Source: Latrodectus hesperus (lineage: Eukaryota; Arthropoda; Arachnida; Araneae; Theridiidae). Taken from it: 64,000 bases of DNA. The position numbers were made by a program, and so were the translations under genes. The stretch spans positions 2,505,286-2,569,285 of the forward strand of contig JAJQOW010000014.1 in the NCBI GenBank assembly GCA_037975125.1, read 5' to 3'. Shown one piece after another: positions 23,554 through 33,645 of the stretch. Every line of letters begins with the position of its first letter. Position 1 is the first letter of the stretch. The notes under the pieces are model-generated. The model was not told where the DNA came from and ran no database searches. It worked only from the letters and a program-made list of their open reading frames with translations.

Positions 23554-23944
23554 TGTTGCTTATGACACTTGGACAAGCCAAGCTCGCTGTGCCTTTGGCA
23601 GTGCGAATTAAGTCAATAGAGAGCGTCTTTCGTTTGGATCAGAGTACCACGAAGGTGAAAGTACGACTTGCTCTTTTAAGGTGGCTCGCGTAATTTTAAA
23701 CTACGGTCAGGTGACGAGGCCACACCTGAGCTGGCACACTCCTCTCCAGATCCATGCCACAACAGCGGAAGGACTTTAGACGTCACAGATTAACGTGGAC
23801 ACGTCTCCAACCTACGGAGTTTCAGCAACCCAGTGAAGGAGAGTACACCATGGTCACCCTCCCAACCACTGCCCGCGGCAAATGATGCTTCATTTTGCTG
23901 AGCTTACGGGAAGCGGCGTGAAGCCACTAAGCCACTGGAGCTCA
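23554..23944 (-). mobile_element. SINE family 5 (5S-like head, shared tail), copy a
   Basis: Read on the minus strand, the head contains cagtggttgggagggtgacc, resembling the internal control region of 5S rRNA (TFIIIA-binding A and C boxes), after agctcagcaaaatgaagc. The 3' part is the same tail as family 3, ending gtcataagcaacaaca. An exact 10-bp target-site duplication, caaattgtgt, lies at 23544-23553 and 23945-23954. The 5S origin is a by-eye judgement; a tRNA-like A-box (tggcttagtgg) is also present. Confidence 0.8.
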
Positions 23945-23994
23945 CAAATTGTGTAGAACTAATAATATGTTATGTGAATCTAGAGTTTTTATAA

Positions 23995-24283
23995 CTTGGA
24001 CAAGCTAAGCTCGCTATACCTTGGCTATGCGAATTTAAGTCAATTGGGAGCGACTTTCCTTTTAATCAGAGTACCATGAAGGTGAAAGTACGACATTGCT
24101 CTCCACACATGCCATAGGTACTCGTTTATAGGGTAGGCAACCATTCACACCTCATTCATACAAGGAAAGGACAAAGACAGGATAGATAGAGAGGGAAAGT
24201 ACATCCATTCCCGATCCGGGATTTGAACCCAGGACCTTCTTATCCACAGTCAGGCACGCTGACCACTAGACAAGTTGGTCGGC
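23995..24283 (-). mobile_element. Chimeric SINE: family 1 head joined to family 3/5 tail
   Basis: On the minus strand the first about 180 bp (24283-24103) are family 1 head and body, from ccaacttgtctagtgg to tatggcatgtgtgg. Near 24100 it switches to the family 3/5 tail (cgtactttcaccttc to gcttagcttgtccaag). Flanks agagtttttataa (23982-23994) and agaattttataa (24284-24295) form a plausible target-site duplication with one indel and one mismatch, so the chimera appears to have inserted as a unit. Confidence 0.72.
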
Positions 24284-24299
24284 AGAATTTTATAATGCT

Positions 24300-24579
24300 A
24301 CCATAAGCTCTGCCTTAATCAAATTTAAGCTTCAGCATTTTTCAGACTTAGTAAACTTCTTAATATCTGTGATAATTCTCATAAGGTTTTTAAGAATTTA
24401 TATATTCATTATTTTCAACTTCTTGTAAACAGCGATACTTTTTCAACATTTTATATAAAAACATTTGTTTGTAACAGATTTTTACATGATCTTTATTTAT
24501 GATACATTTTTATTATGCTTTTTTTCAATAAACATCACATTAAACATTGCATTTTATTCAAATTATGATAGCCTTCGAC
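24300..24579. other. AT-rich spacer
   Basis: No supported feature. Confidence 0.5.
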
Positions 24580-24645
24580 ACAACTGTTCATGGGTATGAA
24601 ACTCACCTTCGGTTTGGATGTTTGTAGCAGTTCGACGTTAAACTG
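24580..24645 (+). mobile_element. Degenerate fragment of SINE family 4
   Basis: The motif ggtttggatgtttgtagcag and its upstream neighbours resemble the middle of the family 4 SINE at 25049-25236 with many changes. Confidence 0.4.
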
Positions 24646-24857
24646 TAGAAATTGTACCTGAAGGTTAACTGAAGAGCTGAATCTTAAGTGTTTTTAGGAG
24701 GAAAAGCTCTATTTATTTTTGATAGCGTATTTAGACCAGAAAAGTTTTCAATATTCATATATTTGTACGTAAAAAAAGTTCAAAAAGCAAAACACACTTG
24801 TCGCTTGTCCTTGTTATTGTAAACTAATTATAAATTATTTAATAAAAAAGAAAGAAA

Positions 24858-25505
24858 ATCCTAGTGGTTAGGGTATCGGTATTCCATCCGAGGGGGCAGG
24901 GTTCGATTCCCAATGCCGCCAAAGACCCACCGAGTACATGCGATATACGTGCTCGTTAAAATCCGTGGAATCGAAAGTCCTGTAGTCGGTCGTTGAGCAG
25001 TTACCATGGGTGCAATGGTTTGGAGAAAATTTCCTCCTCCTTCAGATCGCCGAGCTGGCAGCCGAATGGTTAGCGCTCTTGCCTTCGGTTCAACAGTTCG
25101 TGGGTTCGAATCCCACCTTGGGCATGGATGTTTGTAGTGGTTTGGAATCCACTTTAAGCCGTATGTCCCGGTCTAATTAGCCCTCGTGTGCAAAAAATGA
25201 CCGTTGAGCGACAAACAAACCAACCAAACAAACCATCCTCCTTCAGATCAATTGCAAAATTGAGGGAGTGGATCTTCTGGTGGTGCCATCTATCGGAGGA
25301 GTTGAAGAGCAAATTCATACTTTCACATTCGTGGTGCTCTGATAAAAACGAAAGACTGTTGACTCAACTTAAATTCGACTATTGACTTAAACTATTAAAA
25401 AAACTATTGAAAACTGAAAAAAACAACTATTGACTATTGACTTAAATTCGCATAGCCAAAGCATAGCGAGCTTGGCTTGTTCAAGTGTCATAAGTAACAA
25501 CAACA
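24858..25505 (+). mobile_element. SINE family 3 (tRNA-like head, shared tail), copy a, interrupted
   Basis: The head has cctagtggttagggtatcgg and a B-box gggttcgattccc; the body has ggtgccatctatcggagga; the tail ends aagtgtcataagtaacaaca. It is split by a nested family 4 SINE (25049-25236). The tail region 25355-25450 has local duplications of an actattgactta motif. The very start of the head is missing. Confidence 0.88.
25049..25236 (+). mobile_element. SINE family 4, nested within a family 3 SINE
   Basis: A tRNA-like head (ggcagccgaatggttagcg, gggttcgaatccc) is followed by a short body and a tail in caaacaaaccaaccaaac. An exact 13-bp duplication of host SINE sequence, cctccttcagatc, flanks it at 25036-25048 and 25237-25249. 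This proves it inserted after the family 3 copy. Confidence 0.92.
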
Positions 25506-27281
25506 CGAAGCGTGATTAATTATATCACTCATTATTTTCTTGCAGAATTTATGCATACCATAACATAACGTATAGTTATTTAAATAATGTTTAATAAATA
25601 TTTAATAATATATTTTGATTTGCAAATATTTAACAAATATATTTTGTAATTACAAATGTGTGCCATGGGGCACATTTATATATTTTTGTAATATTACTCT
25701 GAATATCTGATCGTATTATGTATATGATTCATCATATTATAAAAATATGAAACTTTTCCAGATAGTAAAAGAATGATCAGAACTTTATAAACACAGATAC
25801 ACAATGCATTTCATCATTAATGGGCTGTACTAATAATAGCACAATTTGTTATTTAATTAATGCTGTTAAAATGCAACAATTTTCTTTTTAAGAAAATGTA
25901 TTTTTGGAAACAATTCGTAAGCTTCTCTATCAAGTAATTAAATAATCGAAAGTTAGAATCTAACCTTTAGACAGATAACAAACTTAGCTTATTTTTCGCA
26001 TCGGGCTATTTAAATCATTATGAAATAATTTTTATTCATTGAGATATTTTCTCTCCATTTTTAATATATTCCTTTGATATATACAACTAAATCAAGAGAA
26101 AATCTAAATTTATTAAGAAGGCTATCCAGCAGGAAAAAGTGATAGCAATATTATGATTTTTTTAAAATCCTTAAGAAATCCGAAATATCTTCAGAAACAC
26201 TGGAAGAGAAAAGAATGCAACTTAGAAAGTATCGGTATTTTACTGAGAGATTCATCTCCATGGTTACCAGTGACGCATTGGCTGTTTCTCCTCTGGTTAA
26301 AAGAAATGATATTTTGGGTTTAAGAATTTAGCTTCTGACAAAAGAGAAATATATTTAATACATTTAAATTTGTCTGCATCTTCCTCAATTTTTCCGACAT
26401 TCAGCAACTATTTTGGCAGATATATTAGAATGCCTTTTCAAAATCTCATTTTCTTCTCTAAAGATTTAATTTAAACATTTTCTTAGTCAAGTTTAGTTCA
26501 GTTTTAACTTCTTCAGAAAGAACTAATTTTTCAAATAGCAGAGTACCTTCTCGAGAATTCCAAGTAATCATGAAATTTGAATCAAAAAATCTTCAGAAAC
26601 AGTGTCTCCGATTTCCAATCATCTAATCAAATAAGCAATTTCTCACTTTCAGTACAGTTGCTATAAACTTAACGAAACAGCGCTCAATTTTTTTCTTTCA
26701 TTTTCCTATTTTATTTGAAAACAAACTTTGCAAGAAGGGTACTCTGCCCATTTTATAACAATAAGATAATTAAGAAAAAGGGAATGCCATAAAATGTTTG
26801 ACAAATACTTAAGATATAACATTTCTATATATAAATTTAATATTCATTTCTTAAGATTTTATAAATTGTTTTTATAAATTTTATAATATTATTTTCATAG
26901 ATAAATCTTTTCCGATATAGCACAAGGTATTTTGTTTTGATAATTGTGGTTAACAACTTAAAATAACATCTATTTTAAAGGAAATTTCTCAAATTATATA
27001 CTTTATTATTACTTAATAATATTATAATATTTTATATTTTCATAACAACTTTTTCATTTCTTAACAGTTTATAGTATTTATTGTATTACAGTATTATTTA
27101 TAGTATTATGTGCTTTATAGTATTCGCTTATAGTACTATATTTCTCAAGAGAATCGATAGACAAATTTTCGGCCGGCTGCTACGAATAGTCGAGACCGGG
27201 AAAACAACTACTCTTTTGTGGCTTTTAGCAATCCCAAAGTGCATTCGAAAACTTCAGAAGAGCTCCGAATCACTTTCCAAA
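25506..27281. other. AT-rich intergenic stretch
   Basis: The part at about 27160-27280 is less AT-rich and may be old transposon sequence; no motif is certain. The rest shows nothing. Confidence 0.5.
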
Positions 27282-27302
27282 TTTAAGGTACCCGAACACG
27301 TT
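27282..27302 (+). repeat. 21-bp inverted repeat, left copy, containing TTAA
   Basis: It starts tttaaggtacccgaacac and is the exact reverse complement of 32688-32708. TTAA lies at 27283-27286, outside the ggtaccc terminus. Confidence 0.9.
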
Positions 27303-27970
27303 GAAAACGTCAATTTTGACCAAAAATGATACATATATTTAATTCTTTCGTTAAATAAAGAATTTAAATAGCTTTCCAAAACAGGTTTGTTTTTGTCTCT
27401 ACTTTAATTAGAATCCGAAATATAAAGGATTCCGTAAATATTAGGAAACCAAAATGGACATTTAAAGCACTGGAAGTGGGGGATTAAAGGGCCAGAATGA
27501 CGTTAAAAATGAGTTTAAACAGTGTTTAATTTTCAAATATAAATTTAGTAAGCTTTTAAAAGATAGATAAAATAAATAATTTTCCGAAAATCAATCAGCA
27601 AATCAAATAAAAAGTTAATCAGGAAATATGAGAATTTCTTATAAAGACACAATGTTTTAATCCTTAAAAGCGATTTTCTCAGAACTGGTTTTTGCCTATA
27701 ATTTGCACGCGTCAAAAAATGATAACTCAAAATATTTTCATAATATCACTATGAAATTTCATGAGCCTGATCTGTATATTGTTTTCTAGAAAATGTACTA
27801 AAAGAATTTTAATCACTTAAATATTTCCCAAAGTATGGCCTGTTATTCGAATAATAGCTTAAACAATTTGACTAAAATTTCAGTATAAATATTTAACTGG
27901 CCTCAGTTTTTTTTATTTTTTTACAAAATCTTAAAATTTTAGTATATGCTCTAGATAAAAACATATTATA

Positions 27971-27975
27971 GATTA
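27971..27975. repeat. Target-site duplication of Copia element (GATTA), left
   Basis: GATTA directly precedes the 5' LTR and is repeated after the 3' LTR at 32467-32471. Confidence 0.92.
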
Positions 27976-28260
27976 TGTTGTAAATAATATAATGCAAGTA
28001 ATCGCAAAGAAACACAAAGTAAGTCTATTATCGTCTGTAAAACTGTAGTCTTCTAAGACGTCCGCAATCGTCTGCTCTTACAAATCGTCTGCTGCGCTGC
28101 CTTCTGATTGGTGGTTGTGTTCAAGCCGTCCAAAATCTATAAATACACCATGTTCTGTTCTATTAGTTTAGTATATGTATAATTTCTTTCTTTGTAACTT
28201 GCTTCATTAAATATTCTTTTTGCGATTCATGGACTCTTGTTCGTTTAACGATTTTCAACA
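27976..28260 (+). repeat. 5' LTR of Copia element
   Basis: It starts tgttgtaaata and ends ttttcaaca. It has two atcgtctgct repeats 17 bp apart where the 3' LTR has one, explaining the 17-bp length difference. A TATAAAT box (28138-28144), an inverted CAAT box ATTGG (28107-28111) and an ATTAAA poly(A) signal (28206-28211) give a plausible U3-R-U5 layout. Confidence 0.93.
28107..28145 (+). promoter_or_regulatory. LTR promoter elements (CAAT and TATA)
   Basis: ATTGG lies about 27 bp upstream of TATAAAT, and the same pair is present in the 3' LTR. It would drive the genomic transcript. Confidence 0.55.
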
Positions 28261-28345
28261 GCAGAGCGTGGTTCTCACTGTTATAAATTGAAAGCAGTTT
28301 CTAGTTTTAATTTATTGTTTGATAGAATAAATTTATCAAAAAGCA

Positions 28346-31300
28346 ATGGCTTCGCCGCATTATTTGTATGGAGTAAATCCATTTGATGGGAAGAACTTTC
28401 CTGTTTGGCGGCGACGAGTGGAAGCTGTTTTGTCTACGAAACAACTGGAAACATACTTAGTTAAGGAGCCCGATGTGAATAAGAAAGCAGAAGTCGTTAA
28501 AGGAAAGAAAGCCTACGCATTACTCATGTCACTCTTAAGTGATCAAGTGCTCGTATCAATGAGTGGTGAAAATACGGCGAAGGAATTATGGGAGAAACTT
28601 CATGCTGTTTATGAAAGCAAAGGAGCGGTAAACCAAATACTAACTAGAAAACGTCTTGCTACACTTAAGAAAAACAGAGATATTCCAATGCACCAGCACA
28701 TAGATGAAGTTTCAAAACTTGTCGCCGATTTACGAATGTCTGGAGCGGAGGTTAGTGATATTGATACTGTCGTCTATATTTTGATGTCTCTTCCTCCAGA
28801 ATTCGAAAATGTTAAGGTTGCATTAGAGAATCAACCGAGTGAGAATTTATCGTTAGATTTTGTAACTCAGCGTTTGATAGACTCTGAAGCTCTTTTGAAT
28901 GATTCGAGAAATAAAACAAGTATTCGTTTTATGAAACAAACTGTGGATACTGCGGCTTTTTCTACGAGAAAAGAACTCACATGTTTTCATTGTAAAAAGA
29001 AAGGACATACTTCTAAATTTTGTAAAAAGAAAACGTGCTATAATTGTGGTCATTTTAAAAAGGAATGTGAATTCAAATCTGAATCTAAGACTGATGAAAA
29101 ATATTCTTCTGCTCTATCTTTTGCTGCTGGCAATTTGACTTTCGGTAGTCCGAAAAAGTTCATTATTGATTCCGGGGCAACATCCCATATGTGCTCTCAG
29201 AAAGACTCGTTTTCATTCATCAAACCGTCATCAGGAACTATTCGATGTGCATCCTGCTCCACTGCACTGGAAGTGAAAGGTATTGGAAGTGTAAAAGGCA
29301 AAACATCTAATGGAATTGATATAACTTTAGAAAATGTTCTTTTTGTTCCTGAACTCAATGGAGAATTAATTTCTGTAAAGAATATTGAATTAGGTGGATA
29401 TAGTGTTATCTTTAGAAATAAAAAAGTGTTCATCGAAAATGAGAAAGAAAACATTTGTTTGGGTTATCGTGATGATAGTGGACAATATATTTGTGATTTT
29501 GTTCCAAATTGTGAAATTTCCCTTACTGCGAAAGAAAATGACTTGGATTTATGGCATAGAAGACTTGGACATTCCTCTAATAAAGCCTTAAAAGAACTTG
29601 GATTGCCTACCTTTGATAAATTTTGTGAAGTGTGTACTTTTTCCAAACAAAGTGCTTCTCCTATAGGAAAAGGTCCCAGACGAAGGACATCCGAAACTAT
29701 GACATTGATTCACACAGATGTTTGTGGCCCTATTGATCCGCCTATGGCTACAGGTGAGCGTTATTTTCTGACATTAATTGATGATTATTCACGTTTTATG
29801 GAAGTTCGTTTGCTGAAAAGAAAAAGTGATGTTGTGAATGCGTTAAGATGCTTTTTAAAAGCAAATCCTTCAGTACGGAAAATTAGGTCCGACAATGCAA
29901 AAGAATATGTTTGTGGTGAACTCATCAAATGTGCTACTAAATTTGGTGTTACAATAGATCCAGTTCCTCCGTACACAGCACCTTTAAATGGAGTTGCTGA
30001 GCTTGCCAATCGTACATTGTTAGAAAAAGGGCGAGCTTTAATATTTGAAGCAAAACTTAGCAAGAAATTTTGGGGATTTGCAATTTTAACTGCTGCATAC
30101 CTAAGAAACAGAATTCCTAGTAGATCCATAGAAAACTGTACTCCTTATAAATTAAAATATGGTAAAGATTCGATCTTCAAAACATTCGAGTATTTGGATG
30201 CGATGCATACGTGTTGGTTCCTCCTTCTCAAAGGAAGAAGTTAGATAAGAAGTCAAACAGAATGATATTTGTGGGATATTCGACTATGGGATATCGTTTA
30301 ATGGATCCATATTCAAAGAGAATAGTGATATCAAGGAACGTTGTATTTAACGAAGAAAGAAAAATGGATTTAGAAGATAAAAATAATCTGAATGTGGATT
30401 CCATTATTTTGGAAAATGAAGATGATGTCGAAGAAATTGGTGGTGAAGAAAATATTACTGAAACAATTACTACAGAAGAAATTTTGGAAAGACCACAAAG
30501 GCAAAAGAAACCACCAGTTAAATATCCTGAACCAGAAGTTTATGAAGCAATGGTAATTTTTGAAGATTCGTTGTCGTTTAAAGATTTATATGCACTGCCA
30601 GAGGAAGAACAGAATCTTTGGAAGAAAGCAATGGATGAAGAAATGCAGTCCATGGAAAAGAACGAAGTTTGGTGTCTTGAAGAATTACCACATGGGAAAC
30701 GTGCAATTTCATGCAAATGGGTTCTACGCGAAAAACGAGATGGAAAATATAAGGTTCGACTTGTTGCTCGTGGTTTTATGCAAAGAGAAGGAGTGGATTA
30801 TGATAAAACATTTTCACCAGTTATCAGTATTCCTGCATTACGTATAGTGTTTACTATTATTCTTCAAGAAAATTTAAAAGTTTATTCACTGGATGTTAAA
30901 ACTGCATATCTCAATGGTGAATTAAAAGAAATTATTTACATGGATCAATCAGAAGAATATGATGATAATAGTGGCAGGAAGTGCCGGTTAAAGAAAAGCT
31001 TGTACGGACTTAAGCAGTCACCTCGTCAATGGTATGTAAAATTTTTAAATTTCATTCTCAAATTAAACTTTAAGCCATTAAATAGTGAACAATGCCTTTT
31101 TATTCGTCAGTCAAAAGGTGAAAGAATTCTAATGGCACTTTATGTGGACGATTTATTAATTGCGGGTACTGATGATAGTGAAATCAAAATTATAATTGTA
31201 TTAAAGAATTTGAAATGTCTAAATCTGGAACAGTTTCTGAATTTTTAGGAATTAAAATTACATTAACACCTGATGGGCTGTATCTAGATCAAGAAACATA

Positions 31301-32077
31301 TATTTTGAATTTATTAAACAAATTTAAAATGTTTGATGCTAAAATAGTCTCTACTCTCATGGAAGTAGGAGAAACAGCAGCTGATTTTGAGAAAAGAAGT
31401 GCTTTTTGTGGACCCTACCGAGAACTAATAGGATCTTTAATTTATTTAGCATATACATCTCGTCCAGATATCCTTTATGCTGTAAACTGTTTGAGTCAAC
31501 TTCAAGAACACCCTACTGATACTGCTTGGAGTGCATTGAAAAGAATCTTGAGATATCTGAAAGGTACTTCAACTTTAAAACTGGAATATAAAAAGTGTGT
31601 GGATAAAAATTCATGCTTAAATATCTATGCAGATGCTAACTGGGGTGCAAACCCAAATGACAGAAAATCCATTTCTGGTAACATAATTATGTTTAATAAT
31701 TGTCCAATATCTTGGTCTTGTCGAAAACAAAATTGTATTGCTTTATCTTCTACAGAAGCAGAAATTATTGCCCTAAGTAAAGCCATTCAAGATGCATTGT
31801 GGTTAAAATACATTATTTTGGAATTAACTGATATTAAAGAAATCAGATTTTTGAAGATAATCAATCTTGTATTAAGTGTGTAACAAATAAAAACAACAAA
31901 GGTCGATTAAAACATATAGACATTAAATTAAAATTTATTCAACATATCTTGAATAGTCATGATATAAAAGTTTACTATATTTCATCTAACCTACAAATTG
32001 CTGATATGTTTACAAAATCTTTATCTAAGTTTAAATTAAAGGAACTTTTACCATTATGTGGATTAAAATTGTATTAG
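28346..32077 (+). pseudogene. Copia Gag-Pol polyprotein, three frameshifts
   Basis: Frame 1 (28346-30244, 632 codons) starts at an ATG 85 bp past the LTR. It holds a UBN2-type Gag, a CX2CX4HX4C zinc knuckle (Cys213 to Cys226), a second knuckle shortened by three residues (230-240), the protease DSG (Asp275), the integrase His/Cys region (about 400-430) and D-D-E motifs (HTDVCGP, RSDNAKEY, GVAEL). Near 30186 a one-base shift moves reading to a second frame (to 31248) with the RT core DVKTAYLNGEL and YVDDLLIAG. A shift near 31190-31205 leads to the third frame (to 31883) with RNase H (YADANWG, ALSSTEAE). A last shift near 31850 leads to the true end at 32077. No in-frame nonsense mutation was seen. 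Confidence 0.93.
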
Positions 32078-32186
32078 ATTATATCATGTTAATGTAAATA
32101 TTGTGTGGATGGCTTGAACGTTTCTAATTTCTTAATGTATATTTTTTTATTGATTTATATGATTTTATTGTGCATGTTTCTTTGTG

Positions 32187-32198
32187 ATTAAGGGCGAG
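32187..32198 (+). other. Putative polypurine tract of Copia element
   Basis: The purine-rich aagggcgag with one C directly precedes the 3' LTR, where plus-strand priming is expected. Confidence 0.5.
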
Positions 32199-32466
32199 TG
32201 TTGTAAATAGTATAATGCAAGTAATCGCAAAGAAACAAAAAGTAAGTCTATTATCGTCTGTAAAACTGTAGTCTTCTAAGACGTCCGCAATCGTCTGCTG
32301 CGCTGCCTTCTGATTGGTGGTTGTGTTCAAGCCGTCCAAAATCTATAAATACACCATGTTCTGTTCTATTAGTTTAGTATATGTATAATTTCTTTCTTTG
32401 TAACTTGCTTCATTAAATATTCTTTTTGCGATTCATGGACTCTTGTTCGTTTAACGAATTTCAACA
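32199..32466 (+). repeat. 3' LTR of Copia element
   Basis: It is nearly identical to the 5' LTR apart from about three substitutions and the 17-bp gap. It is followed by GATTA (32467-32471). Confidence 0.93.
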
Positions 32467-32687
32467 GATTATTTGGTATAAATTTTTTCAAATATGTTTA
32501 ATAGTTTTTGATGTAGCATTTTTAAGCTTTTTTTAAAAAATGTGCTTAAAATTGTATACATATTTAACATTTCTGAAGAATAATATTGGCATATATGAAA
32601 TATAAGTATAGCTCAATATTAATGTTTTCTAAAATAATAAAAAATTATTACAATGTATACATGTAGTGCATTTCAAAAAATGCTCCG

Positions 32688-32708
32688 AACGTGTTCGGGT
32701 ACCTTAAA
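32688..32708 (-). repeat. 21-bp inverted repeat, right copy, containing TTAA
   Basis: It is the exact reverse complement of 27282-27302, with TTAA at 32704-32707. The Copia element lies between the two. Confidence 0.9.
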
Positions 32709-33645
32709 AACAATTAATTAGAAGAAAGAACAGGCGGAAAAAGAAGAAATTCAAGAAAAGGAAGGGTAAGATAAGGAAGAAAATGGCAATGAGGTGTCAT
32801 ATGCGAAATACAGGAACATTCTTTTGAAAATTCCTGTATGTTCCGAAGTTAGACTGAAGAATGGATTATGAGTCAGATACTGAATTTCAAATTGTAAATG
32901 ATGGTCTGCTTATAGAAAGCGTCGAAGAAGAAGATGGCATTTATGTGCAAGTTGAAGTAAAACCTGGATCATCAGCTAGGGAAGCATCTGCAGGTTTTGA
33001 GACTAGATGATTTAAGACAGCAGAGAGCCTCAACATTATGGAGGATTCTGAAATTTCACTTTGAACATCAAACACGTGCCCAAGAGATTCAACTGCTGGA
33101 TGAATTCTTTATTCTTTGATACCTGCATAGTGAGGACAAAGGCATATTTTTATGCGGTTAAAATCAGCTGCAACATTACACTGGACATTCTGTCAACGGT
33201 CTGTACCAAGGTTGTTAGATGATTCATCGACAGCTGGCAGGTTTTTCAAGCAATCGTCCAATCTATATATCGGTGGCCAGAAAGAGACTGCCTCAAGGCT
33301 GAAAAAGGAATGGAGTGTCAACCCGAGTGTGATCACTGCAAATTTTCACTGTCAGTCGGATGCGCAGTTTGGCTACCCAAAACCGGATGAAGGCAGTAAG
33401 CAACTTATTCATTTACAGCACTGTACATATGTATTTTATTAATGAACCACTCTTGTGAGTACTTTAACGCACACACACACACACACATGCAAAAATGTTG
33501 TATCTTTAATTAATTCTTTTTCCTTAAAAATGTATAATTTTTTTCTCAAAATTTCAGCACACAATAATTAAAAGGGAAATATTTTTTTTTCGAAAAAAGT
33601 CCATTTAACCGATTTTTTGATTATACGAATGGGGTCCGGTCCAAA
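32709..33645 (+). mobile_element. Pogo/Tigger-like transposon fossil (3' part)
   Basis: Frames at about 32860-33110 read DYESDTEFQIVNDGLL with SAREASAGFETR, then in another frame LDDLRQQRASTLWRILKF, recalling the acidic C-terminus and final helix of Tigger/jerky-type transposases. The segment ends near 33617-33645 with gattatacgaatggggtcc, like a pogo-type end. The DDD catalytic core is not visible. Multiple stops occur and the assignment is tentative. Confidence 0.42.
33469..33487. repeat. Short (CA)n microsatellite
   Basis: About nine CA units. Confidence 0.9.

Larger units (their letters stand above)
27976..32466 (+). mobile_element. Copia (Ty1-type) LTR retrotransposon, nearly complete
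   Basis: The 4,491-bp element has LTRs of 285 and 268 bp beginning TGTTG and ending CAACA, a 5-bp GATTA target duplication, and one gag-pol gene in the order Gag, protease, integrase, reverse transcriptase, RNase H, which defines the Copia superfamily. The LTRs differ by about three substitutions and one 17-bp indel, so insertion is recent. Three frameshifts in pol mean this copy is not autonomous as assembled. Confidence 0.95.

Noticed and set aside
28261..28290. tRNA primer-binding site after the 5' Copia LTR
   Set aside because: A tgg-starting stretch lies about 8 nt inside, but I could not match it confidently to a tRNA 3' end.
28853..30129. Minus-strand frames within the Copia gag-pol (28853-29053, 29197-29454, 29464-29646, 29785-30129)
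   Set aside because: They are shadows of the plus-strand coding sequence.
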